A stretch of DNA of 64,000 nucleotides from Phaeosphaeria sp. MPI-PUGE-AT-0046c (lineage: Eukaryota > Ascomycota > Dothideomycetes > Pleosporales > Phaeosphaeriaceae), in the NCBI GenBank assembly GCA_020747045.1, contig JAGTJN010000002.1:682001-746000 (forward strand). Direction: 5' to 3'. The translations under genes were made by a program, and so were the position numbers. Under the pieces are notes generated by a model that made no database searches, was not told the origin of the DNA, and was given only the letters and a program-made list of their open reading frames with translations. Below, one piece after another: positions 32,707-44,068 of the stretch (the stretch's first letter is position 1; each line of letters opens with the position of its first letter).

Positions 32707-35167
32707 TCAAATGTTCGCCGCTGCCTGTGTTTGCTGAGGTCCATACGCAACCTGAGGGTATGGGTCTCCCGGTGCCATAAAGTTGGTCTTTGGGTTCTTT
32801 TCGGCCTTGGCCGCGGAGCATCGTGCCATTGTTGGCGAACTGCGAATCAATTAGTTTGGGGTAATTATGATGCGTGACATGACAATACTTACTTTCTCGA
32901 GATTGAGTCTGTGAAGAAGAAGTTCTCAATAGGCAGCTTCAGTGCGGCGCCTGAGGGTTGAGCACCCTTGTTGTTGTCGACTAGCTGTACCTTGCTGAGA
33001 CCTGGTAGAGAAGAAGGCTCAACAAGATCGTATCGCCGCAGAGCAGGTGAGATCTCCTCCATACGGTCACGAAGGGCCTCAACATCATCGTAAGGCAGCT
33101 CGGCACCAAAGTACTCAGATGCTGCTCGGATGATCTTCCAGTCTTCTCTTGAGGCACCGGGGAGGCCAACAGCGGCGCGTGACATTTGTACGCGGCCCTC
33201 TGTGTTGACGTATGTGACCGATTTCTCGGTGTAGGCGGCACCAGGGAGAACGACATCAGCGAACTGCGCGCCTCGGTCGCCGTGGTGACCCTGATAGACA
33301 ACGAAGGCATCCTTGGGAAGGTCGGCCTCGTTGATCTCATCAGCGCCTAGGAGCCAGATGAACTTGGGCTTGGTGTTGGCGACCTCAGGTGAGGGAACTG
33401 TAAAGCCAACATCGTATGCGCCAGTTCGGGATGCGGTTCGCTGAAGGATGTTGTAGCCGTTCCATTCGGGAGTTTGGAAGCTGGCCTTGTTCTTCTCGAC
33501 GAAAGCGCCGACTTGTTCGAAGAACGACTTGGCGTCAGGGTGCTCGGCCACGGCGCTACCAACGATGATCATAGGCTTCTTCGCCGACTGTAATTTCTTA
33601 GCGAATTCGCCCGTAAGCGCAGTCTTCAAGTCGCTGGCACTAGCTCCAAGGTTTGTGTACTCGAAAGTGCTTTCAAAGTCCTGGCCGACGACACCAATCT
33701 CGAGGTCTGACCTCAACCATTGCTTGCGGATACGTGCGTTCAGTACAGCAGCTTCGTGGCGAGGGTTGGTGCCAATGAGGAGGATGGCATCAGCCTCCTC
33801 AACACCGTAGATCTTCGAGTTGAACGAGTAGTTGGCGCGCACATCAATACCGTGAGCGATGGGCTGGCTACCGCCGGGCTGGTCAAGAGCCAAGTTGTCG
33901 GATCCAAGCCTGTTGGCAAGATCCTTCATGGCGACAAGGGTCTCGGCCTCGACGAGATGTCCAGCAACGGCCTTGAATTCGTTGCCCTTTGGTGCAATCT
34001 TCTTGTACGCGTTGCCAATCTCAACAAGCGCCTGCTCCCATGTGGCGGGCCGGAATGAACCCTCGGATCGGACAAGGGGGTTGACCAGACGTTGTGTGCT
34101 GAGAGCGTCGCAAGCAAATCGGGTCTTGTCATTGATCCACTCCTCGTTGATATCATCGTTCAATCGTGGGACAACCCTCATGACCTGCAGACCACGAGAA
34201 TCGACACGGACGTTTGAGCCGAGGCCGTCGAGCACGTCAATCGTCTCAGTCTTGTACAGTTCCCAAGGTCGGGCCTTGAATGCGTATGGTTTTGAGGTGA
34301 GGGCGCCGACGGGGCAGAGATCGATGACATTGCCTGAGAGTTCAGAGTCGAGGGCGGTCTCGATATAAGTTCCAATTTCGAGATCGTTGCCACGTCCAAA
34401 AGATCCAAACTCAGGAGCACCGGCGATATCGTTGGAGAAGCGGACACATCGTGTGCAGTGAATGCACCTGTTCATCGAAGTCTGCCAAAGATCAGTCCAT
34501 GTCCTGTGCCAACTGAGCCACAGATCGCACCTTGATTAGAGGTCCGACATTCTTGTCCTCGACAGCGCGCTTGCCCTCGAGCTCGTGGAATCGTCCGCGG
34601 TCGCCACCATATCGCATCGACTGGTCCTGGAGATCGCATTCGCCTCCCTGGTCGCAAATGGGGCAATCGAGGGGGTGGTTGGCAAGGAGGAACTCCATTA
34701 CACCTTCTCTCGCTTTGTGTACGAGCGGGGAATCGGTCTTGACAACCATCCCAGGCTGTACCGGCCATGCGCAGGACGCCACCGGCTTGGGAGCACGCTC
34801 GACCTCGACCAAGCACATACGACAACTTCCAGCAATCATCAACTTCTCATGGTAGCAGTATCGCGGAATGGTAACTCCAGCCTTTTCGCAGGCCTGAATG
34901 AGGGCGGCGCCGGCTGTTCGGTGACGTTAGGATCGTGTCTGGAGCTACTCTGGAGTATTAGAAGGCTGCATACCTTCAATCTGAACCTTCTTGCCATCTA
35001 CGAAGCTTGTTAGCAATCGCCACGAGCGGCAATGGACGGTGGCACAAACCAACGGTAATCTCGACTTCTGCTCGCCGTGTGGCCGAGGCAGTAAAAGCCC
35101 GGCTGCCATTGAGAGGTGCACGCAGTGCAGGCCTCTTCAGCGACCGGACGAGTTGTTGCCGCAGCAT
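32707..35167 (-). CDS. nuo78: Complex I 75/78-kDa iron-sulfur subunit (NDUFS1/NUO-78)
   Basis: Predicted 748-aa peripheral-arm subunit of mitochondrial NADH:ubiquinone oxidoreductase, carrying three Fe-S clusters. Five exons: 35050-35167, 34974-34997 (only 24 nt), 34531-34913, 32893-34481 and 32707-32839. Residues 1 to about 33 are a basic presequence (LVRSLKRPALRAPLNGSRAF). A ferredoxin-like domain follows with 2Fe-2S cysteines (RYCYHEKLMIAGSCRMCLVE). The HPLDCPICDQGGECDLQD motif and the CIHCTRCVRF...DLCPVGAL set bind 4Fe-4S clusters. The remainder is the molybdopterin-oxidoreductase-like domain without cofactor. The last exon gives a conserved C-terminus (SPTMARCSAAK...NFMAPG). Length matches Neurospora nuo78 (about 744). 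The small second exon encodes the conserved DGKKVQIE turn. Confidence 0.95.
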
Positions 35168-36466
35168 TGTGAAGCTTGGATGGCGAGAGGTCTTGCGCGG
35201 TGGACTTCGTCGAGCTCTTGACGTGACGATTGAGGAAGCGTCGACTGGTTGCTTGGCGTCGCTTCCTAACGTAAGCCGCGAGGAAGGTGCGGTGATTGGC
35301 CATTTTCTGGCCTGTGGGTCCTATCGCATAAAAAGCGTTCCTCAGCCTCTGACCTTTCCTCTCTTTAACTCATTCGGACGCAATTTATTGTACAATAGCA
35401 AGGCCCTCTACCTTACTGTTGTCTATTACGCGTCCAAGAGCACGACTCACCGTGCGTGGTAGCTGGAGCAGAGGAGGATCTTCTGATGAAAACTTGTTCC
35501 TTACCAACGACGCTACATTTCTCCATGACCCCGTCCATGTGCCTATCCACCGGGTATGGACCTCTGATAACGCGCTGTATGCCTCCTGGCTGCAGTTCCT
35601 GCTAATGGCTAGATGCCTGCCTGAAGTTGCAGGTGCGCCTCACATGTCGCTGGACGTTATGATAGAAATACTGCCACATAGGAACCACGCGAATTCATCT
35701 TCCATTGCTGGTGACATGACCGCAGAGAGACTCTGTATATTTCTCGAAACAGAACAATGTGCAGCATAGCTTTGACCGTTGTCCTACCACGAATATGGTT
35801 CAGGGCTGGAAGACTCAATTCTACCGCAAATTTCTTTCCCGAGGAACAGGCTTTTACTACGCTGTTCATTTTGACACAACTTGTTCAAATACTGTACTCT
35901 GTCTGCACGTCATCACCGCAGTGCGCTCTTCACGTAAGAACGATGAAACAAATTTGCTTCGTCCGGTAGCTCAATTATGTTGCAATTGCTCAACTCAAGG
36001 CTGTGCTCGAATGAGCTCATTACGATTTGCTATACACTTCCGCAACACGTCGGAAGGGTTGCCTTTGTGTTCTTAAAATGTAAAGCCCAACAACACAGTA
36101 TATTTGCTTGAGCAAAAAGTACACGTGTGCGGGGAAGCCGTATCATACGAAAGCATCACCTCGCACAACAGCAGCAGCGTCATTCCAATCCACAAGAGTC
36201 ACACTTGATTGAGAATATTGGGGTTGATCAACTTTTTATTCAGTATCGAATCATCGTTTGACTAGTACAAGCAAATCTACAAGCCTCATCGCTATATATC
36301 AGGCGGCAAATTAAGGCTCATGCTGCCGTGCCATGCCAGTGTCGTCTAACGCTCTGGTGCGCCCCCAAAAAGAAGAGATATGAATAATGGCTCTGCAGCC
36401 CGAATCAAAAACGCCTTCGAGCACGCAGATTATCCCCGGCTCTTTGTCATAACATCGTATCGTAAT
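35168..36466. other. Intergenic stretch, 1.3 kb
   Basis: Lies between the start of nuo78 (-) and the 3' end of the desaturase (-). Short ORFs only (35419-35769, 35759-36076); no family motif or splice support. Confidence 0.45.
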
Positions 36467-37945
36467 CTAGTCGCTCTCGGAACCAATCTCCATCTTCGCA
36501 CGCTGGCCCGCAACCGCCTTTGCGCTTGGGGCAGCAATCTTCTCGGGAGGCACACCAAGGCCGTTGTGGTTGCGAAAGAAGAGCACGCCCTTGCCCTCGC
36601 CCTCAGCGCCGACGCTGGGCTCGACCCACTGGCACCAACGAGCGCTCTTCCACATGGCCTTCAAGAAACCAATGGGACCACCCTTGACGTCGGCGCGGTA
36701 GTGTCGGCCCATGACAGACTTGATGGCCTCTGAAGCCTCGTCAGCGTTGTAGAAGGGAATTGTGGAGATGTAGTGGTGGAGGACGTGGGTCTCGATGATG
36801 CCGTGTAGGATTTCGCGGCCGATGAAGCCAAACTCGCGATCGATGGTGGCAGCGGCACCACGGGTGTAGGTCCAGGTGTTGGCGTCGTAGTGAGGCAGAG
36901 TGGGGTCGGTGTGCTGCAAAAAGGTAATAGCAACAAGCCAGTGGTTGACCCAGAGGTAGGGCAGGATGTACCAGACGAGCAGGTTGGTGAAGCCGTAGGT
37001 CTTGCCGACCCAGGTCAGGGCACCGAGGGTGATGGCAATACCGAGGTCACTGAGGAGGATGAGGTGCTCGTCTTTGCGCTCATAAAGAGGGCTGGAAGGG
37101 TTGAAGTGGTTGACACCACCACCGAAGCCGTTCTTCTTGCCCTTGCCCTTGCCCTCAGCCTGGCGCTCGTGGTAGTTGTGGCCGGTAACGTTCAGAATGA
37201 TGTACAAAGGCCATCCAGCAAGCTGCTGGCCAATGCTGTGTAGGAGGGTAGCGATAGGGGTCTCCTCGGCAAGCTCGTCCAACTCGTGGATAAGTTTGCC
37301 GACGCGCGAGGCATAGACCTCCCTTGTTTTAGGCACGAAGACCATGTCGCGCTCCATGTGGCCGGTCGCCTTGTGGTGCTTGCCGTGCGAAATCTTCCAC
37401 GAGAAGTATGGGACAAGAAGGGCAGAGTGGCAGAACCAGCCGACGGTGTCGTTCAGCACCTTGGAGGGCGAGAAAGACTGGTGACCGCACTCGTGGGCAA
37501 GAACCCAAAGACCAGTACCAAAGAGACCCTGGATGACGGTGTAGACAGCCCACAGACCGGCGCGGACGGGGGTCGAGGGCACAGTCTCGGGTGTCACGTA
37601 GTTGTGGAAGAGGTAGAAGACGGCTGCGAGCGATGCAATATCGCGGGCAACATAGCCAAGACCACGCAGACCGGAGCGCTCGAAGCAGTGCTTGGGAATG
37701 GCATCGCGGATCTGTTTGATTGTGAAGTCGGGGATTTCGAACTCGTTGCCGTATGTGTCGAGCAGGACGCCGCGGTTGCTCTTGGATGCAACTGGGCTCT
37801 CGTCCAGAGATGACAGCGAGGTGTTGGAGGCAGACTGAGTGGGGGAGTCGAAGGGCGAGTTGTTGGCGTGTGTCGAGGGCGAAGATTCAGTAGTGACATT
37901 CCTCTTCAGGAGCGGTGCCTGAGCACGAGCAGAGGTGGTGGCCAT
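36467..37945 (-). CDS. Delta-12 (omega-6) fatty acid desaturase
   Basis: Predicted 492-aa ER membrane enzyme that inserts the second double bond into oleoyl chains to make linoleate, using cytochrome b5. Single exon. The ATG at 37945 (MATTSARAQ) is the first in frame; the extension upstream starts only from TTG. All three histidine boxes are intact: HECGH at about residue 168, HGKHH near 204, and HVLHH near 395, the last within the family segment GIIETHVLHHYIST. The N-terminal 55 residues are Ser/Thr-rich and disordered, then DFTIKQIRDAIPKHCFERS, which is characteristic of fungal delta-12/omega-3 desaturases. A Gly/Lys-rich insertion (AEGKGKGKKNGFGGG) precedes the later helices. Delta-12 rather than omega-3 is inferred from overall likeness and is not proven. 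Confidence 0.9.
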   Translation of the reverse strand: MATTSARAQAPLLKRNVTTESSPSTHANNSPFDSPTQSASNTSLSSLDESPVASKSNRGVLLDTYGNEFEIPDFTIKQIRDAIPKHCFERSGLRGLGYVARDIASLAAVFYLFHNYVTPETVPSTPVRAGLWAVYTVIQGLFGTGLWVLAHECGHQSFSPSKVLNDTVGWFCHSALLVPYFSWKISHGKHHKATGHMERDMVFVPKTREVYASRVGKLIHELDELAEETPIATLLHSIGQQLAGWPLYIILNVTGHNYHERQAEGKGKGKKNGFGGGVNHFNPSSPLYERKDEHLILLSDLGIAITLGALTWVGKTYGFTNLLVWYILPYLWVNHWLVAITFLQHTDPTLPHYDANTWTYTRGAAATIDREFGFIGREILHGIIETHVLHHYISTIPFYNADEASEAIKSVMGRHYRADVKGGPIGFLKAMWKSARWCQWVEPSVGAEGEGKGVLFFRNHNGLGVPPEKIAAPSAKAVAGQRAKMEIGSESD

Positions 37946-39207
37946 GGTTGCAATTTTCGAGTTCACACTCAAGCACAGCAAGAAATGGACAGCGAGAAAT
38001 TGTAGCCTCGAGGTGGCTCTGGTGGGGAGGAGAGTGGTGTGAGACTACCGTCTTGTTGGGACGCAGGCAGTTTGTTGAGCTGAGGAGTGAACGAAGATCG
38101 ACTTCGTTGCAGTAGGCTCGATAAGACCCAATTGCTCTCGAATGAGCGTAGACGGGACGAAAGGAAAGGCGAAAGGGTTGAACACCAAGACAGAGGGCGG
38201 GACAGCAGAATTTAAAAGCACTGCATACAGGCGGTGGAGAGAGGGAATTTTGGTGGACCCTGGAAAGGGCCTGCTTCGGCAGGGATAGGGCAGCTCCCCC
38301 GGCGAGCGTTCCAGAATGCGCGAACAGGAACATCTCCCACCACAGCTCGCCTCACCAGCCGCGCCGATTCACTGCTCATAAGCGAGCACTTGGCCACTGT
38401 TAGGTGTACACCTCGATGGGCTCCATAGTATCGCCACCGCACTGTCCGCACCCAGCACTGCACTCACTAGACTACTGTGTATGCCAGTGGGCGAGTGCGC
38501 CGAGGCACACGCAGCCTTTCCCTGGTCCACCTGTCCCGCGCACTGCAATTGTCTGGGGGCACTCAATTTTCAGCAGATCACTTCCAACCACTGCCTTGGC
38601 GCAGAGCTAGGGCATTTACCTGCACGCAGACCGCCAGTTTGAGCCCATCATCGCGCGCGGATCGTGCTTGATGCTCCATGGGCTCGCCTGGAGGCACCAT
38701 CGAACCCAGGTACCAAGCATTTGCCGGCCCGCACTGTGAGCGCAACAGCCCACACTCGAGTGGTTGTTGCTCGCCATACATGGCGTTCTGCAATTGCCAT
38801 ATGTCTCCACTGTATCCAGACGTCAGTGCAGCTCGAATTGATAGTAAAGCTATTGCGCAGTGCGGGTAGGCTTGCGAGCTCCAAGGAAAAAGTCGGATTC
38901 GTGTTCCTCTTGCTGCAGGGACTGGGACTGGGCTAGTCTCAGGCACTCGCTGGTCGGTCCACCGCGCCGAGGTTCAACCTATCCCACACGTAATCGTTCA
39001 CCAGTAGGATTGTGGGAGGTGGAAGCACCCGAAGCATGCTCCTCGAGCATGTTCTTGTTCAAGATCAACTACATCAGAGTGAAACGCAACCCTGTAAAAC
39101 GTGGGCGCATACCTGATCTTGTGTCTGCAGCCGAGACGAGAAGTTGATAGACTTTCATGTTCTCACATGTTGCAAGCAGTATCATGTATTATGCCTATGA
39201 ACAGTGC
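37946..39207. promoter_or_regulatory. Upstream region of the desaturase gene
   Basis: About 1.26 kb. The part nearest the gene (38000-38300) is probably the 5' leader and promoter. Overlapping ORFs on both strands at 38400-39150 have no coding character that I can recognise. Confidence 0.4.
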
Positions 39208-40640
39208 CTATCTCTTCTGCTTGAAGGTCCTCCATGCCGCAAAAGTCACCAGAGCGGCGACGCCTATTCTTGCGACAAGTGCTGTCGCCACAGCTCTTCT
39301 CACAATGGGATAGTATCCCTCAAGCATCGAGTTGACAGCCGCGCCTCGTGCTATCATTTTGGATCGGCCCGTTTGTCCCCAATCCCTCCCCACCCCGAGC
39401 CCAGCAATGCCAACTTCTCCAGGCTTCTCTTTGTACAGGCTCCCTATTCCTTCGCTGCCAAGCCCGGGCAAGTCCTGCATAGGAGGCTCCGCAGAATTGC
39501 GACTGCTCGTGATACTTGAGGTGCTCATCTCCAGCGACTTTTGCTGTCTGAAGCGGTATGACATGGCCCACATGACGAATCGGACATCCCAGCTAGTGAA
39601 GGTAGGGTATGTCCACAGCTCGAGTGCATTGTGTGGCGGCAAGTGTTCCAGGAAATCGCTGACCACGCCCAATGTCAGTCCCCAAAGCAGTAGAGGCGGT
39701 TTCCTGTCCCTTGGTCCACCCTCTAGGCCTTTCAATACTGCTTGCAGTCTCGCCACTGCCCCTGTCTTAGGCTCCTCCGCAATTATGAAGTCGGGTATAG
39801 TAGAGCAGTGTGTAGAGCTGGAGGGAACGAGATGAATTGCAGCAAACATCATCTTGCTGAGCATGGCTTGTAAGAACCACCGCTTGATGCCTAGCTCAGA
39901 CTTTGCTAGACGTGCGCTCACATCGGCATATTCGAAGGTTCGAAGCGCTGGTGACAATAGAGCGCGGAGAGGCACCCAGTGGGAGGACGCCACTTCGGTG
40001 GGCTGGAGTCGCTGAGCTGGGTAGGAGGGCGAGGTCAGAAGGTAGATGTATGGGCAGAGGACCATTAAGCTGTTCGGCTCGTGGTTAGTGTGCAGATACA
40101 AGACGAGCTCCGAAATACTAACGGTACTTTGCCCCAGCTGGTAGTGACAATCCTCTGGGGAAGATTGCCTACCTCTATTGCATTATCGTCGCTCAGGTCA
40201 ATCCCCACCTCTTCAAATGCTTCTCGCATGGCTGTAACTGCATCGTCGGCGTCCTCGGGATCACGCTTCCCGCCAGGTAAAGCAACATGACCATTCCACT
40301 TGTCACCTATTCTTGCTGCTCTTTTGATAAACAGAATCTCCGGATCTCCATGTTTTACCCAATCCTGCCCAAAAAAGTCTTGCAGCCTGTCCTCGAAGTT
40401 CAATTTGTGGCTAGAAGCTGTGGAAGATCGCCGACGTTTTACAGGTGAGCCCAGGGGTATCTCATCTGGGACAGTAGGCCATTTCGAATAGTTTGGTTGC
40501 ACACGGAGAATGAGTGCTACAGAAGCTCTCTTTGGAACACTAGCTGGACAGTCGACTTCTGGGTATGGGTGCGCATTGAGTTCGAGAAGGACAGACTTGA
40601 GGTGATTGATGATGTCTGCATCGACCGTAGGAGTAGACAT
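39208..40640 (-). CDS. Nudix hydrolase, CoA-pyrophosphatase type (NUDT7/8, PCD1-like)
   Basis: Predicted 459-aa protein of exons 40123-40640 and 39208-40069; the 53-nt intron (GTTAGT...ACAG) joins SWGKVP to LMVLCPYIYLL in frame. The Nudix box is complete: GGKRDPEDADDAVTAMREAFEEVGIDL, with the REXXEE metal-binding core and the upstream CoA-type segment RAARIGDKWNGHVALPGG. The family cleaves CoA or oxidised nucleotides; yeast Pcd1 works in peroxisomes. This protein is much longer than PCD1 or NUDT8 (about 200-340 aa). The extra C-terminal part, past residue about 330, contains a hydrophobic segment near the end (IVRRAVATALVARIGVAALVTFAAW) and finishes FKQKR, suggesting a tail anchor. Substrate is inferred. 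It is divergent from ATIC. Confidence 0.85.
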
Positions 40641-41254
40641 CGTGTCACACGTTGCAAGAGACGGCGCAAGATTGCGAAAAAGATGAGCACCAGTGGAGGC
40701 CTCCCTCAGATTCCGGCACTACTCGGAAAGTTTTCAAAAGCGCGACACGTCCAACAAAGGAAGAGGAATACAGTGTTCGTTTTAGTAGAAACACTGGCAA
40801 TGTATGTCTACATTAGCGACGTGGTACGTTGAGGTATTCTTCAGAGAGCGAACGAAGTAGGCGAAGATTACCAACAAGTGACACGGACAGCCGAGGCTTT
40901 TGAGCAGCTCAATTGATCATGATTGGCTGTCATGCTGGACTGAGACATGCGCACCGTAGTATGTTCAATCGAGGACTCCTGTACGCACACGGGGATGAGC
41001 GCAGTGATCACGTTATGCTGCAAAGATATCTCCAAGATTCGTGCGGCTGATGCTATGGGTGCTGGGGACAAGTATATGAGCTTTGACCAGTCCGATTGCG
41101 GAAGACACGATTGGTGGGGTAGTGACGCGGGACGCGGGGCTATGCAACTTTTGCGAAAAAAGTATCTCCATGTGAACCCAGATACGGCGCATTCTCTTTC
41201 TTCACTCAATTCCTCCATCAGATCCCTCACAGATAGAGAGTCATTCAAGTCATC
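40641..41254. promoter_or_regulatory. Divergent region between the Nudix gene and ATIC
   Basis: 614 nt shared 5' region of two enzymes on opposite strands. No clear binding site is claimed. Confidence 0.4.
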
Positions 41255-43196
41255 ATGGCAGGCCAGAAGACAGGTAATTTGACTCGATCGCGCAGGCACA
41301 AGAGCAAGGCTAACCAAGATAGCTATTCTCTCAGTATATGACAAGACGGGTCTACTTGACCTAGCAAAAGGACTGCACGAATGTGGTGTCCGGCTGCTTG
41401 CGTCTGGCGGTACGGCCAAAATGATCCGCCAGGCCAACTTCCCCGTCGAAGATGTGTCCGCTATCACCAAGGCGCCTGAAATGCTCGGTGGTCGCGTCAA
41501 GACACTCCACCCTGCAGTGCATGGTGGCATTCTTGCGCGCAATCTCGACTCAGATGACTCCGATCTGTCTGCCAACAGCATCGACAAGATTGACTTCGTT
41601 GTCTGCAACCTATACCCATTCTCAGAAACTGTATCAAGGATCAACGTCACCATTCCAGAGGCAGTAGAAGAGATCGATATTGGAGGCGTCACTTTGCTGC
41701 GAGCTGCCGCCAAGAATCACGCGCGCGTCACCATCATCAGCGACCCGAACGATTATCATGACCTGCTTACCGAGCTCAAGAAGGACGGCGAGGTTTCGGA
41801 GCAGAGCAGACAGCGTTACGCGCTGAAGGCGTTCGAACAAACCGCAACATACGACAGCGCCATCTCCGAGTTCTTCAGGAAGAAGTACGCAGGCGAGGGC
41901 GATCAGTTTCTGCCTTTGAGATATGGCGCAAACCCTCATCAGAAACCTGCGACCGTTTCGATGCCGGACAAGCCGCTGCCGTTCAAGGTGCTCTGCGGTG
42001 CGCCTGGATACATCAACCTGTTGGATGCACTCAACGCGTGGCCACTGGTTCAAGAACTCAGCCAGGCCCTGAACTACCCAGCTGCAGCGAGCTTCAAACA
42101 TGTCTCGCCTGCCGGTGCGGCGATTGGCGTACCACTGAGTGAAGGAGAGCGCAAAGTGTACATGGTCGATGACATTGAGGGTATCGAGAACTCAGGACTA
42201 GCACAAGCATATGCTAGGGCGCGTGGAGCAGACCGCATGTCCAGCTTCGGCGATGTCATTGCTCTGTCGCATGAGGTTGATGTAAGTACTCCGGGTTCTA
42301 TCAAAAGATTTAGAAACTGACGATTGAGCAGCTTCCTACCGCAAAAATTATCAGCCGCGAGGTTTCGGACGGAGTAGTTGCACCAAGCTACACAGCTGAG
42401 GCGCTCGATATTCTCAAGAAGAAGAAGGGCGGGAAGTACCTTGTTCTGCAGATGGATCCCGACTATGTGCCAGCGACCGAAGAGACACGCACCGTGTTCG
42501 GCATCACTCTTAAGCAACACCATAATGATGCTAAGATCGTGCCCTCCGACACATTTAACCACATCATCGTACCTAAGAACTCAGGGTCCCTGCCAGAATC
42601 CGCGCAGCGCGATTTGACTGTTGCCACTATTGCACTGAAATACACCCAGTCAAACAGTGTATGCTACGCGCTCAACGGACAAGTCATTGGTCTCGGCGCT
42701 GGACAGCAGTGTAAGTGTGATTGAATGTGATTGGAGACTTATCTAACATACTGCAGCCCGAATCCACTGCACTCGCTTAGCAGGTGACAAGGCCGACAAC
42801 TGGTGGATGCGCTTCCACTCAAGGACACTCGGACTCAACTTCAAGAAGGGCACCAAGCGCCCATCAAAATCCAACGCCATCGACTTGCTCTGTTCCGGCC
42901 TTGTGCCGGAGTCAGGCATTGAGCGTGAAGACTTCGAGGCGCATTTCGATGAAGGTCAGGTGCCACAGCCCTTCTCTGCCGATGAGCGCAAGGAGTGGCT
43001 GTCCAAATTGGAGGGCGTTGCCGTTAGCTCAGACGCGTTCTTCCCTTTCATCGACAACGTATTCAGAGCGCACCGCAGCGGAGCCAAGTACATTGCTGCA
43101 CCAACAGGAAGCCAGAACGATGGCGCAGTGTTCGACACGGCAGAGAAGCTGGGTATCACGTTCGTGGAGCAGCACATAAGATTGTTCCATCACTAA
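41255..43196 (+). CDS. ADE17: Bifunctional AICAR transformylase/IMP cyclohydrolase
   Basis: Predicted 598-aa enzyme of the last two steps of purine synthesis: formylation of AICAR with 10-formyl-THF and ring closure to IMP. Exons 41255-41273 (only 19 nt), 41323-42281, 42332-42710 and 42757-43196; introns of 49, 50 and 46 nt. The N-terminal MGS-like cyclohydrolase domain reads AILSVYDKTGLLDLAKGL, LASGGTAKMI and GGRVKTLHPAVHGGIL. The transformylase half has the substrate loop LRYGANPHQKPA, the catalytic Lys/His region AASFKHVSPAGAAIG, QTDS-type folate-site residues and the terminal NDGAVFDTAEKLGITFVEQHIRLFHH. The length agrees with ATIC/Ade16/Ade17 (about 592). The symbol follows yeast; filamentous fungi usually have one copy. 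Confidence 0.95.
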
Positions 43197-43625
43197 AGGT
43201 GATTGAGCGATCACTTGGTGGTTAAGATATTCCGAGGCCCTCAGTCGAGATGAGGCGGCAGACAGGCGTTGGGTTTGGACAAAAGCGTAGGGCTTGATCA
43301 TTAGAAGAACATCATACATTCAACATGCATCTCAACACTCGTGCAATCTTTGGTGTAGGCGCCGTGAATGTGCTTTTGCTCGCAACATCGCTCGCTCTCA
43401 TCCAATTGCCTCGATGTTTGGTCTGCAACACAAGGCAGGCGCGTTGGCGGGGTGATCGCAGCTTCTCAATCCGTTTGTGGTTAGCCGGAGCAGCCCGCAG
43501 AAATGACAGGCGCTCACCTCCACTCTACGACCGCAACCACAAAACACCTTTCGATTGCTCAATCGCAAATAATCCGCTCCCTCGCACTACAAGAAGCATT
43601 TCTGCGCGCCCAAATCACAATCAAC
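43197..43625. other. Intergenic stretch before CHZ1
   Basis: About 430 nt. Contains the probable promoter and leader of CHZ1; an in-frame extension of CHZ1 from 43503 exists, but the protein is best started at 43626. Confidence 0.4.
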
Positions 43626-44068
43626 ATGTCTGCTCAACCCGAGAACCAGCAGATGGAGGGTGTCCATGACCCCTCTATTGAGAGCAAGGGCAAGGGCAAG
43701 GCGACAAACACGGATGCCATGGAGGAATCTATGGATGATGACTCGAGCGATGAGTCTGGTGTCGAGGACCAGGTACGTTGGCGTCACGAAGCTTTGCATT
43801 GACTGGCGCAATGAGCTAACTTTGTACGCGCCAGGCCGGTGAAGGTATGCCTTTCAGATCACACGCTCATTGAACGACCCCTAACATCAACGTAGTGGAG
43901 GAGCCTGATGAGGACAACATGGAGGAGATTGACACCGCCAACGTTGTTGGTTCCCGCACGCGCGGCAAGAACATCGACTTCACCAAGGCCAACCAGGAGC
44001 TCGCCGAGGACGAAGATGAGGACGACGACGAAGACTTTGTTGACCCAGACGACGAAATGAAGGACTAA
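43626..44068 (+). CDS. CHZ1: Histone H2A.Z chaperone Chz1
   Basis: Predicted 109-aa acidic nuclear chaperone that holds H2A.Z-H2B dimers for exchange by SWR1. Three exons: 43626-43772, 43835-43844 (a 10-nt microexon) and 43896-44068; introns of 62 and 51 nt. The microexon GCCGGTGAAG carries codons Ala-Gly-Glu plus the first base of Val, and without it the downstream frame would be lost. The CHZ motif is visible at about residues 67-84 (VVGSRTRGKNIDFTKAN); it is flanked by acidic runs (SMDDDSSDE and AEDEDEDDDEDFVDPDDE). A low-complexity stretch KGKGKA precedes it. The start ATG at 43626 fits the family length; an ATG-led extension from 43503 would add Ser/Thr/Leu-rich sequence not expected for Chz1. 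Confidence 0.85.

Noticed and set aside
36890..37813. Plus-strand ORFs of 117 and 175 aa opposite the desaturase
   Set aside because: Antisense to a clear desaturase with all three histidine boxes.
40868..41713. 281-aa minus-strand ORF
   Set aside because: Antisense to the ATIC 5' exons and promoter; no motif, and ATIC on the other strand is certain.
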